DNA from: Bugula neritina
Lineage: Eukaryota; Bryozoa; Gymnolaemata; Cheilostomatida; Bugulidae
DNA length: 64,000 nucleotides
Direction: 5' to 3'
NCBI GenBank assembly: GCA_964035545.1
Contig: OZ037771.1
Coordinates: forward strand, 1,364,001-1,428,000
The translations under genes and the position numbers were made by a program. Numbering within the stretch: the first letter of the stretch is position 1; each line of letters starts with the position of its first letter. The notes beneath the pieces were generated by a model. The model was not told the origin of the DNA, did not search any database, and saw only the letters and a program-made list of their open reading frames with translations. Below are positions 1 through 13,300 of the stretch, one piece after another.

Positions 1-925
1 TTGTATCTTAATGAATTTAGACTAAGTTCCACAGTCAATAGCGTGTGTAGTTATGGGCCAACTTCTGTAACTTTGTACAAAGTCATTTATACAAGTATAA
101 ATACTTTTTTTATTGGTGAATAGCAATAAATGTTATTAATGAGAAATGTTGTGTATATATTACTTTATTATTTATAATCTGTCTAGATAGTTCATCCTGC
201 CTTACTTACAGCTGAGTTGTAGTACGAGACACTGACTACCAGCTTACCAGTGCTGAGTTTGGTTAGCAATGTCAGGCTATTATTTATATTATAGTCATAT
301 TGCATTTTATATCAAACAGAACCCAAAAGCACAGTGCCTGGCAAACGGTGGGAAACAATTCCAATTGTAAATAAAATTGTAATTAGTGGTGAAATTCCCC
401 AGCATAGCACTTATGCGACATATGAAAAGATAGGATAACCCCCAACCATGTGTTAGTAAACGATGTTTATTTTACTAGTGAACTATTTTTATAAACCAGA
501 TTTATGGTGTATAAATTAGAGCACACAGATTTCATTATATTAAATGATGTATTCAGAAAACATTCAAAAATAAAATGCCAGTTTCATATTCATTGAATAT
601 GCTGTGTCAATTAGAAAGATGAATATAATACAAAATGGAAGGCTTGATAATGAAATATACCTACTTGATGATATATTTTAAATAACAAATTAGCATGTAA
701 ATAACATTATAAGAGTGCGAAAGGTATTAATGACTAGAAATAACTGGACTACAAATTATCACAACTCCTTCGTGTAATACATTATACAGCTTTCCCCGCA
801 ACTATATGCGAATTCATCACAAAGTAGCATTCTATCAGATATATCTTGTGAGTTACACTATTCATGTATATAGTGGGATGCAATATCCTTGCAGCAAAAA
901 GTTGCACAACATTTCTGCTAGTTTA
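1..925. other. Downstream flank of CCDC169; no gene seen
   Basis: AT-rich sequence past the CCDC169 stop codon. It probably includes that gene's 3' UTR, since TTTATT motifs (AATAAA on the minus strand) occur, for example near 464-470. I see no open frame with splice sites and no clear repeat. Confidence 0.5.
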
Positions 926-3424
926 CTAAAACCTTGCTGTTTCACTTCCCTCTATTTTTGGCAGCGTCTTGACAGCTGCTGTCTTCCTTATGGGTCCTCT
1001 CCTGGGGTCAATCACTCTCTGGTCTTCCGGAATATTCCTAAATACACAACAAATGAGTATATATGTTCCTAAACATACAATACATAAATATAATACATTC
1101 CTAAATATACAATATGAGTATATAGTCAACATCTACTAAATTCAAATTTTATTGGCATCTGCCTCATTCAAAACTGTTCATAACTAGCAACATACTTTGA
1201 AGGATACTTTTTCCAATCACTAAACATTAATCAAATTACTTAGAATTACATTTGAATACACTTCTCACCTCAGATTGGCGGTACTGGCAGCTTGCTGTTG
1301 AGTCTTTGCTTTCTTTAACATGTTATCCAGAGCAAAGTTTGCGGTGTTGATGTCTACTATATACTGTTTCCTCTCATCATTGGCCTACCAAACACCAGAC
1401 ATTAGATATAAGATACCCACATGAAGTGTGGTCATTCATTAAGAGTAAATGTGTGCATTGCATCACTTCAGAATATATTATACAGAATTATTGACCGTAA
1501 ATTAAATCTTAATTCATCTTCAAGCTTTTATGACTAAAACGAGTAAAGACTGTAAAGGCTTCTATGAATATTCACTGTCTAATTTGTTTACAAATAAAAG
1601 TTATTTAAAATTTGTCAAACTTTAGAATGGCTGCTAGTCTGTGGATAAAACAATATATTATATTACAATAAATCATACAATATTTATATTACAGAAAAAT
1701 ACAATATATTCATACCACAACTACCAATATGGTATTCATATTACAATAAACAATATACAATATAGTTATACTGTTATGTCTCATATCAGTATGTTTGTAC
1801 AGAATTACTTTATGATAGGCTTTGGATTCCTGGTCTAGACGCCACTCAAGATCTCTTATTTGATTTTGAAGACTTGATTGTTGTTTCTGAAGATTTGCTA
1901 TAGTCTGGGGAGTTGCCTGAAATAGAATGTTTAGTCAATTGATACCATCATATGCATTCAACTTTTTAATTAGCAAAATCAAACCATTCAACACTTGAGG
2001 CAGCATTAAAGATTAGAGGAAAATATAAAAAATTCACATTCATAACAATGACTTCATTTTTCATAAAACCCAAGATACCTTAAAAATGAGTATCAGCTTA
2101 CCAGAAAAAATTTTGTCTTTCAGTTTCTCAAAAGTTTTTAAATTACATTTTTAAATAGTTTACTAGATCTAGTTATTAAAACATAATAAACTGACATTTC
2201 AGCAATAGACCATTTGCCATGACAACTATGACCATTTTGAGTGATATTTCATTATATAAATATTTTTTGTGCATAGTGCTTAATTTTAAAAGACAGTAAA
2301 AATTATTAACAAATTTCACTGACTGTTTTAAACAAGTTTTTATAAAGCTTTGAGTAAACATACTTATTGCAGAAAATACTAGAACAAAGTTACAGAGTAT
2401 TACTAAACTGGCTAGTACCTCTGTAATAAAGTCTTCAGTTGAGAGGCCATCACTAGGATGTTGGGAGCGGCGCACTAGAAAACAAAATAACAGAAATGAA
2501 TAGAGTATAATCAGCAAACAAATAATAGGCAGCGATGAAACCATATTTTATCAAAACTCAACTAAGTTTAGTGAATAAAATACATACGTCTGTTGAGGTT
2601 GTGTCGAGTAGATTCTATTTTTTGCTGTAAAAGAAGAATTTGTTTTTGAAGCTGAACATTGATTTCCTCTTGAGTTTCATATCGAGTTTTCCATTCATTA
2701 CCTAACATTAATAAAATCAAATATAATATATATAAATAAGTGGTATATGTACTGCAATTATTTGTGGATTAAAGTGCTTCTAGATGTTATAAGTTATCAT
2801 AACCAAACCCATTATTACAACACATCTAAGCGGTATCTTACCTTCACTGTCGATACTATCAATTCTTTTTTCTAGCTGGTCCACAGTTTGCTTCATCTCT
2901 TGAGTTGAGTTTTCAAGCATCTCTCTGAGTTAGAAAATAGAGTATGGTATTACAAATGTACAAACAGCAATTATAATCAGTTTTATAGTAATAAGTGGCT
3001 AAAGCATGTCTTAAAATTATAACTCATTTCTAGAGGAAACGACTTATGTAACATTTAAACACATTGACATATTCGACTATTTTATTCAAATTATACAAAT
3101 AAAATTCAAGATTGAATTTCTACTTTAAGTTTCAAAAGATAACTTCAATTATTATTTTTGAGTTTGTGGAGATCAGAATGAAAATATCAACGTGAAAATT
3201 TAAATCACCATAAAATGAAAGTTGAAGTTACAAAAATATGGAATTATATTAAAAAATAGAGCTTTCAATACGCACAATAATATTTAGTTTAAAATATAGA
3301 CAACTATTGTTAGTCTTCTGTTTAAATCTCACTTCATTTGTTTTTCTTGAGCGATTTCTGCTTTAATTTTCTCCAACTCATACTCATCTGTGTAAAAACT
3401 GTCATCGTCCGCCATGATGGTCAT
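926..3424 (-). CDS. CCDC169: Coiled-coil domain-containing protein 169 (CCDC169), 7 exons
   Basis: This small coiled-coil protein has no established biochemical function; the vertebrate gene is mainly testis-expressed. Coding exons in transcript order are 3333-3415, 2842-2924, 2588-2701, 2419-2474, 1809-1916, 1269-1384 and 926-1037. All have GT-AG junctions and compatible phases, giving 223 residues from the ATG at 3415, close to the roughly 214 of the human protein. An in-frame ATG at 3424 would add three residues and cannot be excluded. Recognition rests on family-conserved stretches: KEMLENS early, GNEWKTRYETQ in exon 3, LDQESKAYHKV in exon 5, and the C-terminal IDPRRGPIRKTAA. Most of the chain is heptad-rich and lacks signal peptide or membrane segments, so it should be cytosolic or cytoskeletal. 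It is divergently arranged with WDR17. Orthology is confident; function is unknown. Confidence 0.9.
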
Positions 3425-4386
3425 CGTTGCTGTGCAACAGTAGTACTCAGCAATACCGCAACTAACAAATTTATATCAGATAAAACAACAAATATTAATT
3501 TAATTTAAAAAAACTGAATTAAATATATTTTTATATACAAATATAACAAGTTACCAGTAAAAGTGTTGTGTGGTAACTGTAGCTAGATCACGTGGTGTAA
3601 TCATTTCTCTTTGCAAAACGAAAGTGAATTATTAATCGCAACTTCTCAGTCGTCTGCAGTCGGATCCAAGGTCAAATAATAAAATACTTTGTGGTTAACA
3701 GGTTTTACTAAAATTTTTAGAAGTTTACCTTCTTTCCTAGTTGCTTTACAACTCTTCGCTTTTTATTTTTATCATTTAGACAGATGGAATTTGACATTCA
3801 TATTCATATTCATATTGTGGATCATGATTAAATAATCATTGGACTAACTCTAAGTCATTAAACTTAAAGTTAAGCGATAAGACTAGCTCCAAGGCTTGGG
3901 CTTAGAGATATTTTGACTTGTATCAAAACTCATTACATTGAACCATTTAGTATCCAAAAGATTTGCTCACTGTCAGATTTATGGTCATCACATTATCCAT
4001 TAATAATTTAATGAGTAATCATTCGACTATGAGTATCAGTATGAGTCTGAGTACTTCAAGGTTAGATCATATTGATACTGCCTTACTGATACAAGGCTTA
4101 GTAAAAGAGAAAAATGTAGTTGTAGTTATGTATTCTGTAAATTAAAAAAAAACCAATTTGTATCTCACTTTTTTATACATAAAGTACTTTTCAATTATAG
4201 CTTTTTATAAGCAACAAGAGTAAATGAGCTGTAGATAGTTGTAAAATGCCTGAATTTTTTATTCAAATTGTAAAGTAAAAAGAGTAACTATAGGATGTTT
4301 TATTGCACTTGTGACATTTGTGATATCTGTTATATTTCTTTAGAACAATCATGACACTGAAATAGGGTTACTGAAACTCTCAGTCT
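3425..4386. promoter_or_regulatory. Head-to-head intergenic region between CCDC169 and WDR17
   Basis: About 960 bp separate the two start codons, so this interval must hold the 5' UTRs and probably a bidirectional promoter. It is AT-rich, with no CpG-island-like tract and no motif I can name confidently. The short frame at 3963-4145 has no coding features and is disregarded. Promoter function is inferred from position only. Confidence 0.45.
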
Positions 4387-7300
4387 ATGGACCAGCCTAT
4401 CCAGCTTGCCCTACTTGCTGCTGGCTGTCAACCCTGGAACTCCCAGGTTACAGCTGCCTCTGGAAAAAGATTTGCTTACTGTGCAACTTTAACAGTATAT
4501 ATTTTTGAGGTACTCTTCCACTTTAATTAAAAAAAGGCAAAAATAGTTTGAAAAGGTTTTTAGGCTTTTCAGTTGATTGTTTTTGCTTTTTTCTAAATCC
4601 AACTAATAGTTTAGTTTTATACTGCAGGCAGACGAGAAAACTGGGCAATATGTGTTACATTCAATATTTGCTGAGAATAAGCAAAGAATTACATGCATTT
4701 GCTGGCACCCATCTGACCCCAACCTGCTCTGCACTACCAGCTGCAACGGAACTGTTATAATCTGGGATGTCGAGCAGCAGAAAGTTTTCAAACAGGTGTC
4801 TGGAGATATTCATCTTATTCATCTAATTCAGTGCTTCTAAAGATTATGATATTGTTAAAAGGAACTGTCGCTAGTCTGAGGTCAAAACTTATAAACATAC
4901 TTGTCAACTGCGAACTTTTTTTTGGTCAGGGCTACTGGCTAAGCTACTTTTGGCCCAAGCTATTGGGTTGATTTATTGTAATGTAATATAATAATATTAT
5001 ATGAAAATGCAATATAACATAATAGTGCAATGTGTTATACTACAGTATAGTAATATAATATTATAATGTAACGCAGTGTAATATAATTAAGTAATATGGT
5101 ATATTATAATGTAACACACTATAATATAATAAAGTAATATAAAATTCTCTTATAGATAAAGTATCCCAAAGACAAGCCTGTGAACTGCTGTTTCTACTCC
5201 AACTGCCTAGCATTTGCTACAAAGTCTGTGGCCGTCAACCTTTGGGAGTGAGTCTATATACACGTCACTTTCTTATCAATCAAACGCCAAAACATTCTGA
5301 GTAGTCGTAATGCTAATATTGTTGCTTTGAGGGATTTCTTTGCATAAAATTTTGAATGTAATAATTTTTAACTTATAACTAAAGGAGGGCTACTGTATTG
5401 ACCAATGAGCTGTAAGGCGCTGTCTCACTTGATTCATCTCAACGCTGAATAGTGAACAGATTCAACTCTAAGACTTGTCATCTTGGCAGCATTCGTCTGT
5501 CACAAGTCAGCATTGAGAATCGACCCCTGACCTCCTTTACCTTAAATAGTTACATTGTAATCTCTCACTTCACTAGACATATTTGATGTTAGCAGAGAAA
5601 GAGCGGACGACTCTTATTAAAATTATTTTTACATTATTCAGTTTAGTCTATTTCTAGATATAACTCCGGACAGGCTGTTCGCACACCCCCCTCGTACAAC
5701 TGTTCATTTAGCTCTGACGTCACCATCATCAAGTTCTGTTCTCTTGGAGAGTCTGGAAAGGTTTTAGTTGGCCACAAGAATGGCACCGTGTCGCTTCTCT
5801 GTTACGGTGTGTACACTTACACTGCATACTTACACTGTATACTTACATTACATACAGTATCTACACTTACACTGTATACTTACATTATATACAGTATCTA
5901 CACTTACACTGTATACGCAGGTCAAGTGGTTGCTATGTACGCAGGTTAAATGGTTGCTATGTACGCAGGTTATATGGTTGCTATGTACGCAGGTTAAATG
6001 GTTGCTATGTACGCAGGTTAAATGGTTGCTATATACGCAGGTTAAATGGTTGCTATGTACGCAGGTTAAATGGTTGCTATGTACACAGGTTAAATGGTTG
6101 CTATGCACGCAGGTTAAATGGTTGCTATGTACGCAGGTTAAATGGTTGCTATGTACGCAGGTCGAAAGCCCCAGAAGCATGTCAGTATATTGGACGAAGA
6201 TGATGAAAATGATAATGGCTATGAATCTCTAGTCACTGATATCCAATGGGACCCACATTCAACTGATTATGCACTTGTATCTAGATATCAATGTGGGCTC
6301 ATTATGATGGACACGAACAAGTGAGAACTTAGGCTACTAACTGTTCAAAGTTTTAGTCAACAATTGATTGTAGTTTTAAGTAATTCATGGTTAGAAAATA
6401 TGTTGAACCTGTTCAAAGAAAATATTTCCTGTAGATCTCAAATCAATTTTTATATTTTATGTTTTTTTAGAGTTTGATACTACTTCTGTCTTTTATTCTG
6501 ATATGATTGTCATTTTAATAGATTTTTTAGTTTTATTTTTTTGCTGCCTTTGAAAATAATTTATTGTGGGACTGGATGTCAGTAATTTTGGCATTGAAAT
6601 TTTAGTCACAAATTAGTATATGGTGATCTTGTAGTATGTCGGTGTTGATGCGATACTCGATGCCATCTAGAGCGGTGTACGTGCAGTGTTTAGCCTGGGT
6701 TCCTGGTGCCTCGGGAACCTTTGTGACGGGAGATCAACAGAACGGAATACTTAGAATATGGAACGTCTCTAAAGCAGAACCATTAGAAAGTGTCAAGATT
6801 AAGACTACAGGTTAGAGAACAGCTCTCAAAATACAGTACACCCTTTTCCATGTCCCTATTACTCTACTCATAATTAAGAGTTGTGTCCCCTTAGCAGGTA
6901 CATTCTTCAACTTTATTATATAGACCAGTCTCATTAAAAAATTTAAAGTTGGACTGCTACATAAAACCCAACCTATGCTATATGCTGTATAACGGTTCTT
7001 TTAGGAAAAACTAATCTGTTAATAGAACACATTTTAGCATTTCAAAATTTAACATTTTTTCATAGTAAGTTTGGAGAAAAAAATCAGCTTGAAAAAATTT
7101 TCATTATCATTTGTTTAATGGGAAATGCCACCACTCTGGTTAATAGAAGCTTGATTGAGTTATGTACCTGCTAAGGGGGCACAACTCTCAGTTATAGACT
7201 AAGTATCGGACACATTGGTCTATTTATTCCGCATTTCCTTTGCATATGTGTACAGACTCTGTGACTTTCTCTGCTGACAGGGTTTCATGCTATGTCAGCA

Positions 7301-10300
7301 TTACAAAGGCAGACGGCAGGTATAGCCACTGACTCAGTGACAGCAAGACATCAGGTTGGGGCGGGCGTTGTGTCCCCCATATTTCTAGTGTGCACCTTCT
7401 CAGATGGCGGTGTGGGACTCTATGACCTTAGTCTACGCAGGTGGACGTACCTCAAGGAGAAGGTGACAGCATTTTTATTCTTCTTTTAGCTGTTGCAGGC
7501 AGCATGATGTTTACTTATCTTCAATAACAAATAAAATAATTTATAAAGTTATTAATAAAAAAGATCTCTTGATTGCTATACAGGGGCAGACATTCTTATG
7601 TGGCTTTAATGTTCAGTTGACTTTCTTCTCTTTGCAGCATATTTGGACTTTAAAAGTGTTTAATTTCAATGTGTATTAAATTTCGTTAACAAATTGCAAT
7701 AATTTTGTTGATATCATTCATTTGTCTGTCTATTTGTTTTATTTACATTTTGGAGCGTTTGCTTATTGTAATGTATTTTTATAATTACTCTAGTTTTGAG
7801 TAACTTTGTTGATGTTCATGGGAGATGACAACTCCAATTGTACCTGTAAAATGCTTTAAATTCTGGTCAGCCAAAATTCTAATGCATGCACTCGTGCTTC
7901 TTTAAGAATTCTGGTCACCCAGAATTTTTAAAGAAGCACTTAAAGCAAGATCTCTGTTACATAACATAGGCTGACCTTTTGCTGTCTAGGGTCACACAGA
8001 GACAGTATTTGACTGCAAGTTCAGCACATCTGATGCGACCCGGCTAGCCACAGCTAGCTTTGATGGCAGTGTAAAAGTATGGGATGTGTCACAACCCGAA
8101 CTCAAATTTGTATGTATGTTCAGATAGTGTTGTTCTGCTAAACTTTAAATATGGTGAGCTAAAAGTTGGTACGCTGTGCTAAACTGAGCTAAAAGTTAGT
8201 ACGCTGTGCTAAGCTCAGCTACATTAGTCCCGGCTGCCATGTTGCATTATGCATTGATATTTTGCTCTGTATAGAAAGTTCTATGATTTATAAGCGAATT
8301 TAATTGTATTTTATTTGTGATGCATACAAACTAGTTTTATAACAAGATTATACAAGATATACAAGTTATAATACGTTCAAACGTGGCTAAGCCAATTTAT
8401 ATAAGTAAGTAATCCTGTTTCACAAGTTGCTAATACTGTTCGTGTCAGGAGTGTAGCTCTCCCGGGAATGAAGGAATACTGTACCAGATCAGCTGGGCAC
8501 CATCTAATCTCAACTGCATTGCCGTGGCGTCTGCTAAGCATGGAATGTTTATTTGGAATATTAGTAAAGGGAAGATAACTCACCGTTATCATGACGTGAG
8601 TCTCATCACCCATTTGGCTCATGTAATACTGTGTAGTATAGACCGCAAACATTATCTTGATTTAGTAAGCAATCTATTTGTATCCTTGACCCTGCATGGT
8701 GTGTGATATCTCTTAGCCTGTGTTCCAGCATGGTCATGAGGTGTGTGTGTACACGGTGTGCTGGAATCAGATTGACTCAACAAGGATCCTCACTGGAGGT
8801 GCAGACGGATATGCGTATGTTATCAGTTCTTATTTGTAATACAGTTTCCTGTCTATCGCCAAGTTTCTGTACAAGTCTAAAGAGGTGGGTCGACACAAAA
8901 CTTCGTTCTGGTGTCTGTCTGTTCACATATTCTCACAATTGTTTTAGAGTGGTGAGACAGATTGACGGAGATGGTGTCGTGAGATTCGATCACAATGGTG
9001 CAGCAGTGTACGGCTGCGAGTGGTCGCCTTCGGACCAGTGAGTTTGCTATAACAGCAAGTCGAACAAAATGAATACTAAACTCAGAATTTTTTTTCAATT
9101 TTTGGGCTGAAGATAAAGCTGGTTCACAACTGGCATCACCACTGGCGATCTAGAAATTAAGGAGTTATCTGCACTTTATCTTGTGTTTAAGTCAGTCACT
9201 CTCTCCTCAAGGTCGCTGTTTGTCACTGGAGCAGAAGATGGTAAAGTGCGGGTGTTCTGTCAGCCACTTCTAGGGCAGCAGGGAAACGCTGACTTAGTCT
9301 GTAAACCTGTGAGAGTGTTTGAAGGTCACAGCAGCAAATCTTTCCACGTCAAGTTCTCCCCTCTGCGGGACGGGTACTTAGCTAGCGGAAGTGACGACAG
9401 GTCAGTGTACTCTTATTGCTAGTTGGGGGTTAGACTACGCATCCCTCTAAACTAAAAACTTAACTATAAAATACTCTTTAGCGGCTGCTTGTAAAAAACT
9501 AATTTTTATTATCAATTTTTTTGTTCTTCTGAACTGTTGTTATTCTCAAGATTCGTCTTCCTTTTTTTAAATGATTTCACATTAACAGCACTATAAGAAT
9601 ATGGAGCTATGGTGAAGCAAAGTGTATGCAGGTTCTCACTGGCCACAAGTCTAATGTTAGGGGGTTGTGCTGGAGTCCCGAGATAGCTTACCTCTTATAC
9701 TCAGGGTCCTGGGACTACTCCATCATTCTCTGGGATATCAGAGATGGGTCTAAACTTTGCACCCTTGATGGGCACAGTGGAGATGTATATGGTATGTCTA
9801 CCTGTATATGTCTACCTGTGTGTCTACCTGTATATGTCTACCTGTATATATCTACCTGTATATGTCTACCTGTGTGTCTACCTGTGTGTCTACCTGTATA
9901 TGTCTACCTGTATATATCTACCTGTATATGTCTATGTTATGTGTATAAAATTACTCCATGCTGTAACTAGCAGTTTATTGTACAGCAGAGTCTGGTTGTA
10001 AACTATTTTGTTGATATTTGGAGTTGTGTTTCCATAAATATCATAACTGTTTTGGAATACTCACTTACTACTAAATTGCAGTCACATTGCAGGTCTCTCT
10101 ATTCATAAAAACAGACCCTTCATTCTCGCCTCTTCTAGTAGAGATTCAACCGTTAGACTCTGGTCCACGTATCAAGTTGTCTCCTCTCTTCCGATTGCTG
10201 TCCTTGCCAAGGTCAGCTGGTCTCAAATCTTCGCTACTCCTGGTAAGTGGATCATACTTTCCAGTAATTTAATATAAATTCAATAACTTCAAATAGCTGG

Positions 10301-13300
10301 TTTGGTTACAGCGTCTAGTTGCGTTCAAAGTAAGCTTTTTAACATCCTATACTAAATGAATTACAGTTAGCATCTCACAGAGTTATTAATGATGTTAGCA
10401 AGAGCACCCGTCACACTGGCTGTAGCTTTTATATAATCTGAGAAAACCTCCCCCTCCTTAGTATTGGAACTTACCCCAGTCTTTGTGGCTATAAACAAAT
10501 TATAACTAAAACATAATGGGAATGCATGCTCAGATGAACAGAGTTGAGTTTGATGTAATTTGTAGAGGTGTTACATAACAGAAACTGCATAGGTATGGGT
10601 AACATTCAGCTAAATTTCCTGCTCACAGAGTTTTGTTCTAACATATTCTGTTGCCATGTTTTATGTTGTTTCGGCTGCATGCATCTAATAATAGATTCAC
10701 AGTAGTAAGTGTGTTGTAACTCTGTTATGAAACCCATTGTGTTTCGCCTATAAAAGCCTGCAGTTTGTGGCTGTTCTAAACACTGTAGTGTCTTATGATG
10801 TTTTTATTAGTGACCCATTCTATTCACCTGTGCCAAGCAGGCATTTGTTGTAAGTTTTTATTTTTTTGTATTAGTGGCGTCCATAGAGTATTAAATCATA
10901 TTTTATAATAGAGTTAATTATGTGATTTTAAATAAAAACTAAAATTATATAGCCACTATAAGCTTTAATAAGCTCTAATACGAAATTCTACGTTGATAGT
11001 AAAGTTGGCTCAGTTTTTTGCTGGATTCATGATGTTATGTTACATTATATAATCTCCTTTAAAATAATTACCAAGTTATGAAAAAAAATCCCGTGAACCA
11101 GATTTGAACTGGTGACCTAAGGATATCTAGCTTACAACTACAGTCCTCCGCTCTACCAACTGAGCTATCACGGGCTTGTGATTCTTTACCCATATATAAA
11201 TTGAGATATCAGTATATAGCTAAGTTGTTGTTGGCAACCAAACAATGGTAATTCCTCCACAGGAAGCAACCATTCAGTTGCTAAGCTTTCAAACTTGATA
11301 CACATGAAACAGGAAACTAGCTGTTATTTCATTTATCAGTCCCATATATTTTCATAAATTTTGTCTTTATTCTGAAAAAAGGAAACACATCCATTACCTA
11401 AAATATCAGCTACATAGAAAATCACTGGCATTTGGAAAGTTGCATGTAAAAGACAGTTTTTCGAAAATAAATGAGGCAGAGACACCAAGTTTTTGAAAAT
11501 ACATTATTTGCATTAACTTTCAACAATCCCATACACAGTTTATTTTTAGTACCATCATTAAAACTAGTCACTAGTATTCTGTGTTTAGTTTTGATAGTGA
11601 ATTTTACTTATGGAAATTACAGCAGAGTATTGTTAGATTTATTTGCTTTCGGTTTTGTCGTAGAGGTTGCTATGGCAACAGATTCTCCTCCACTGCTGTG
11701 TGGAAAGCTATCAGATACAATATGCAAGCAGATCGCAAGTAAAACACTGGATGATGTTATAGCCATTCAAAGCAAATTCCATCTTCTTTTTCAAGTCAGT
11801 TCTGTTTAACATTGTGTTTCCATGACGATTTCTTGTTAATACGTAATCAATTGAAAAGTAATTAATTACGTATTATTATATTATTATATATCATTCTACG
11901 TAATTTGTAGTCTATTATTGTGATGTATAATAATATATTATGTAATCATATGTATATCAAAATAACATTATATATCACTGTCATACTACATTGATTATCA
12001 CATATTATATGAAAATAATAAATACATTAACATATATTACATTAACATATTACATATATATCATAATACTTGTATCATTACGACTAGTTGCTATGCAACA
12101 CTTTAGGTGCAAAGTTTCTATGCTTTTTTGTAATTTTCATAGACACGCTTGGGATAGACAACTCCAACTTATATGTACCACATTGACAAACATGTGTCTC
12201 CTTGTAGTACACGTTTGGGATAGAAAATTTGTTGGACCTCGTCAAAGTAGTTCTGGGAAAACCCGAAAGTTCATTTTCTCGAGATTATGGCCGTGGCATA
12301 GTTCACACCAAGCACTTGACACGATATAAACAGGTGGGAATAACTCTTGCATCTCTTTAAGTCGATTTCAGTTTACAGCATTTCAACATCGTTTGAAATT
12401 TTTATCTTAATGTAATTGCATACTTCAGGCTGAGGCTGCGGAGCTTGACATGGCTAGACAAACTTATCGAGGGGGTCAAATTGGCGCCCCCTCTCGACAA
12501 GATAAACTCCAACAAGCTGCTGACATATATCTAAGGCTAGGAAACCTGGAGAAGTACTGTCTGCTCATGGTTGAGAGTCAGCAGGTGAGTTGATGTCATG
12601 TGACCTTTGAGATGATGTCATGTGACCTTTGAGTCGACGTCACATGACCTTTGAGATGTGCGGATAATTGGCGCTCTTACTATATAAGTTTCTGGCAAGT
12701 ATTTGCTAACAAATTAAAACATTTTCTAGCCTATAGACATATAATTATAAGCATATATAAGCATATAAAATGTATTTAAATAATGCAGACTGACTATTCT
12801 ATTGCTGTAGTTTTAGTGATCACATAATTCCTTTGCGTGTTTCACATATTTACAAAGGCACACAAAAACCAAAGGTAGTTCTATTATATACATTTACTAC
12901 TCTGTATTTATTTGAGATTAACATAACATTTTGTAGTGGGAGAGAGCACTCAGTCTGGCACCAGCCGTCTCTCACAAGTTCTGGAATTCTCTTCTGAGCA
13001 GGTAATTTACCTGGATTCATTCATCACAGTATTATGAATTATATTACGCAGTGTGGGTATGTATAGTTTGTAATTGTCTTCTCGCTTTATGAATAATTTA
13101 TGTAAGAGTTGTCTTCTTAGGTACACGGAATACTTGAGAGCAAATAAACCTAGTCAAGTCCTGCCCTATCAGACAGCAATGGGTGAGACAGAGGCCTTAG
13201 TCAATTACCATTTGTCTAATGGAACGTATAGTGATGCCCTCATGGCTGCTGTGGTTGGGTTCCACGGTTCTAAGTCTTTTTCATCTGAGAAACATTCAGC

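Noticed and set aside
5768-6232. Long open frames on both strands through the 24-bp array
   Set aside because: They arise because the unit length is a multiple of three; the true WDR17 exons leave at 5806 and resume at 6161.
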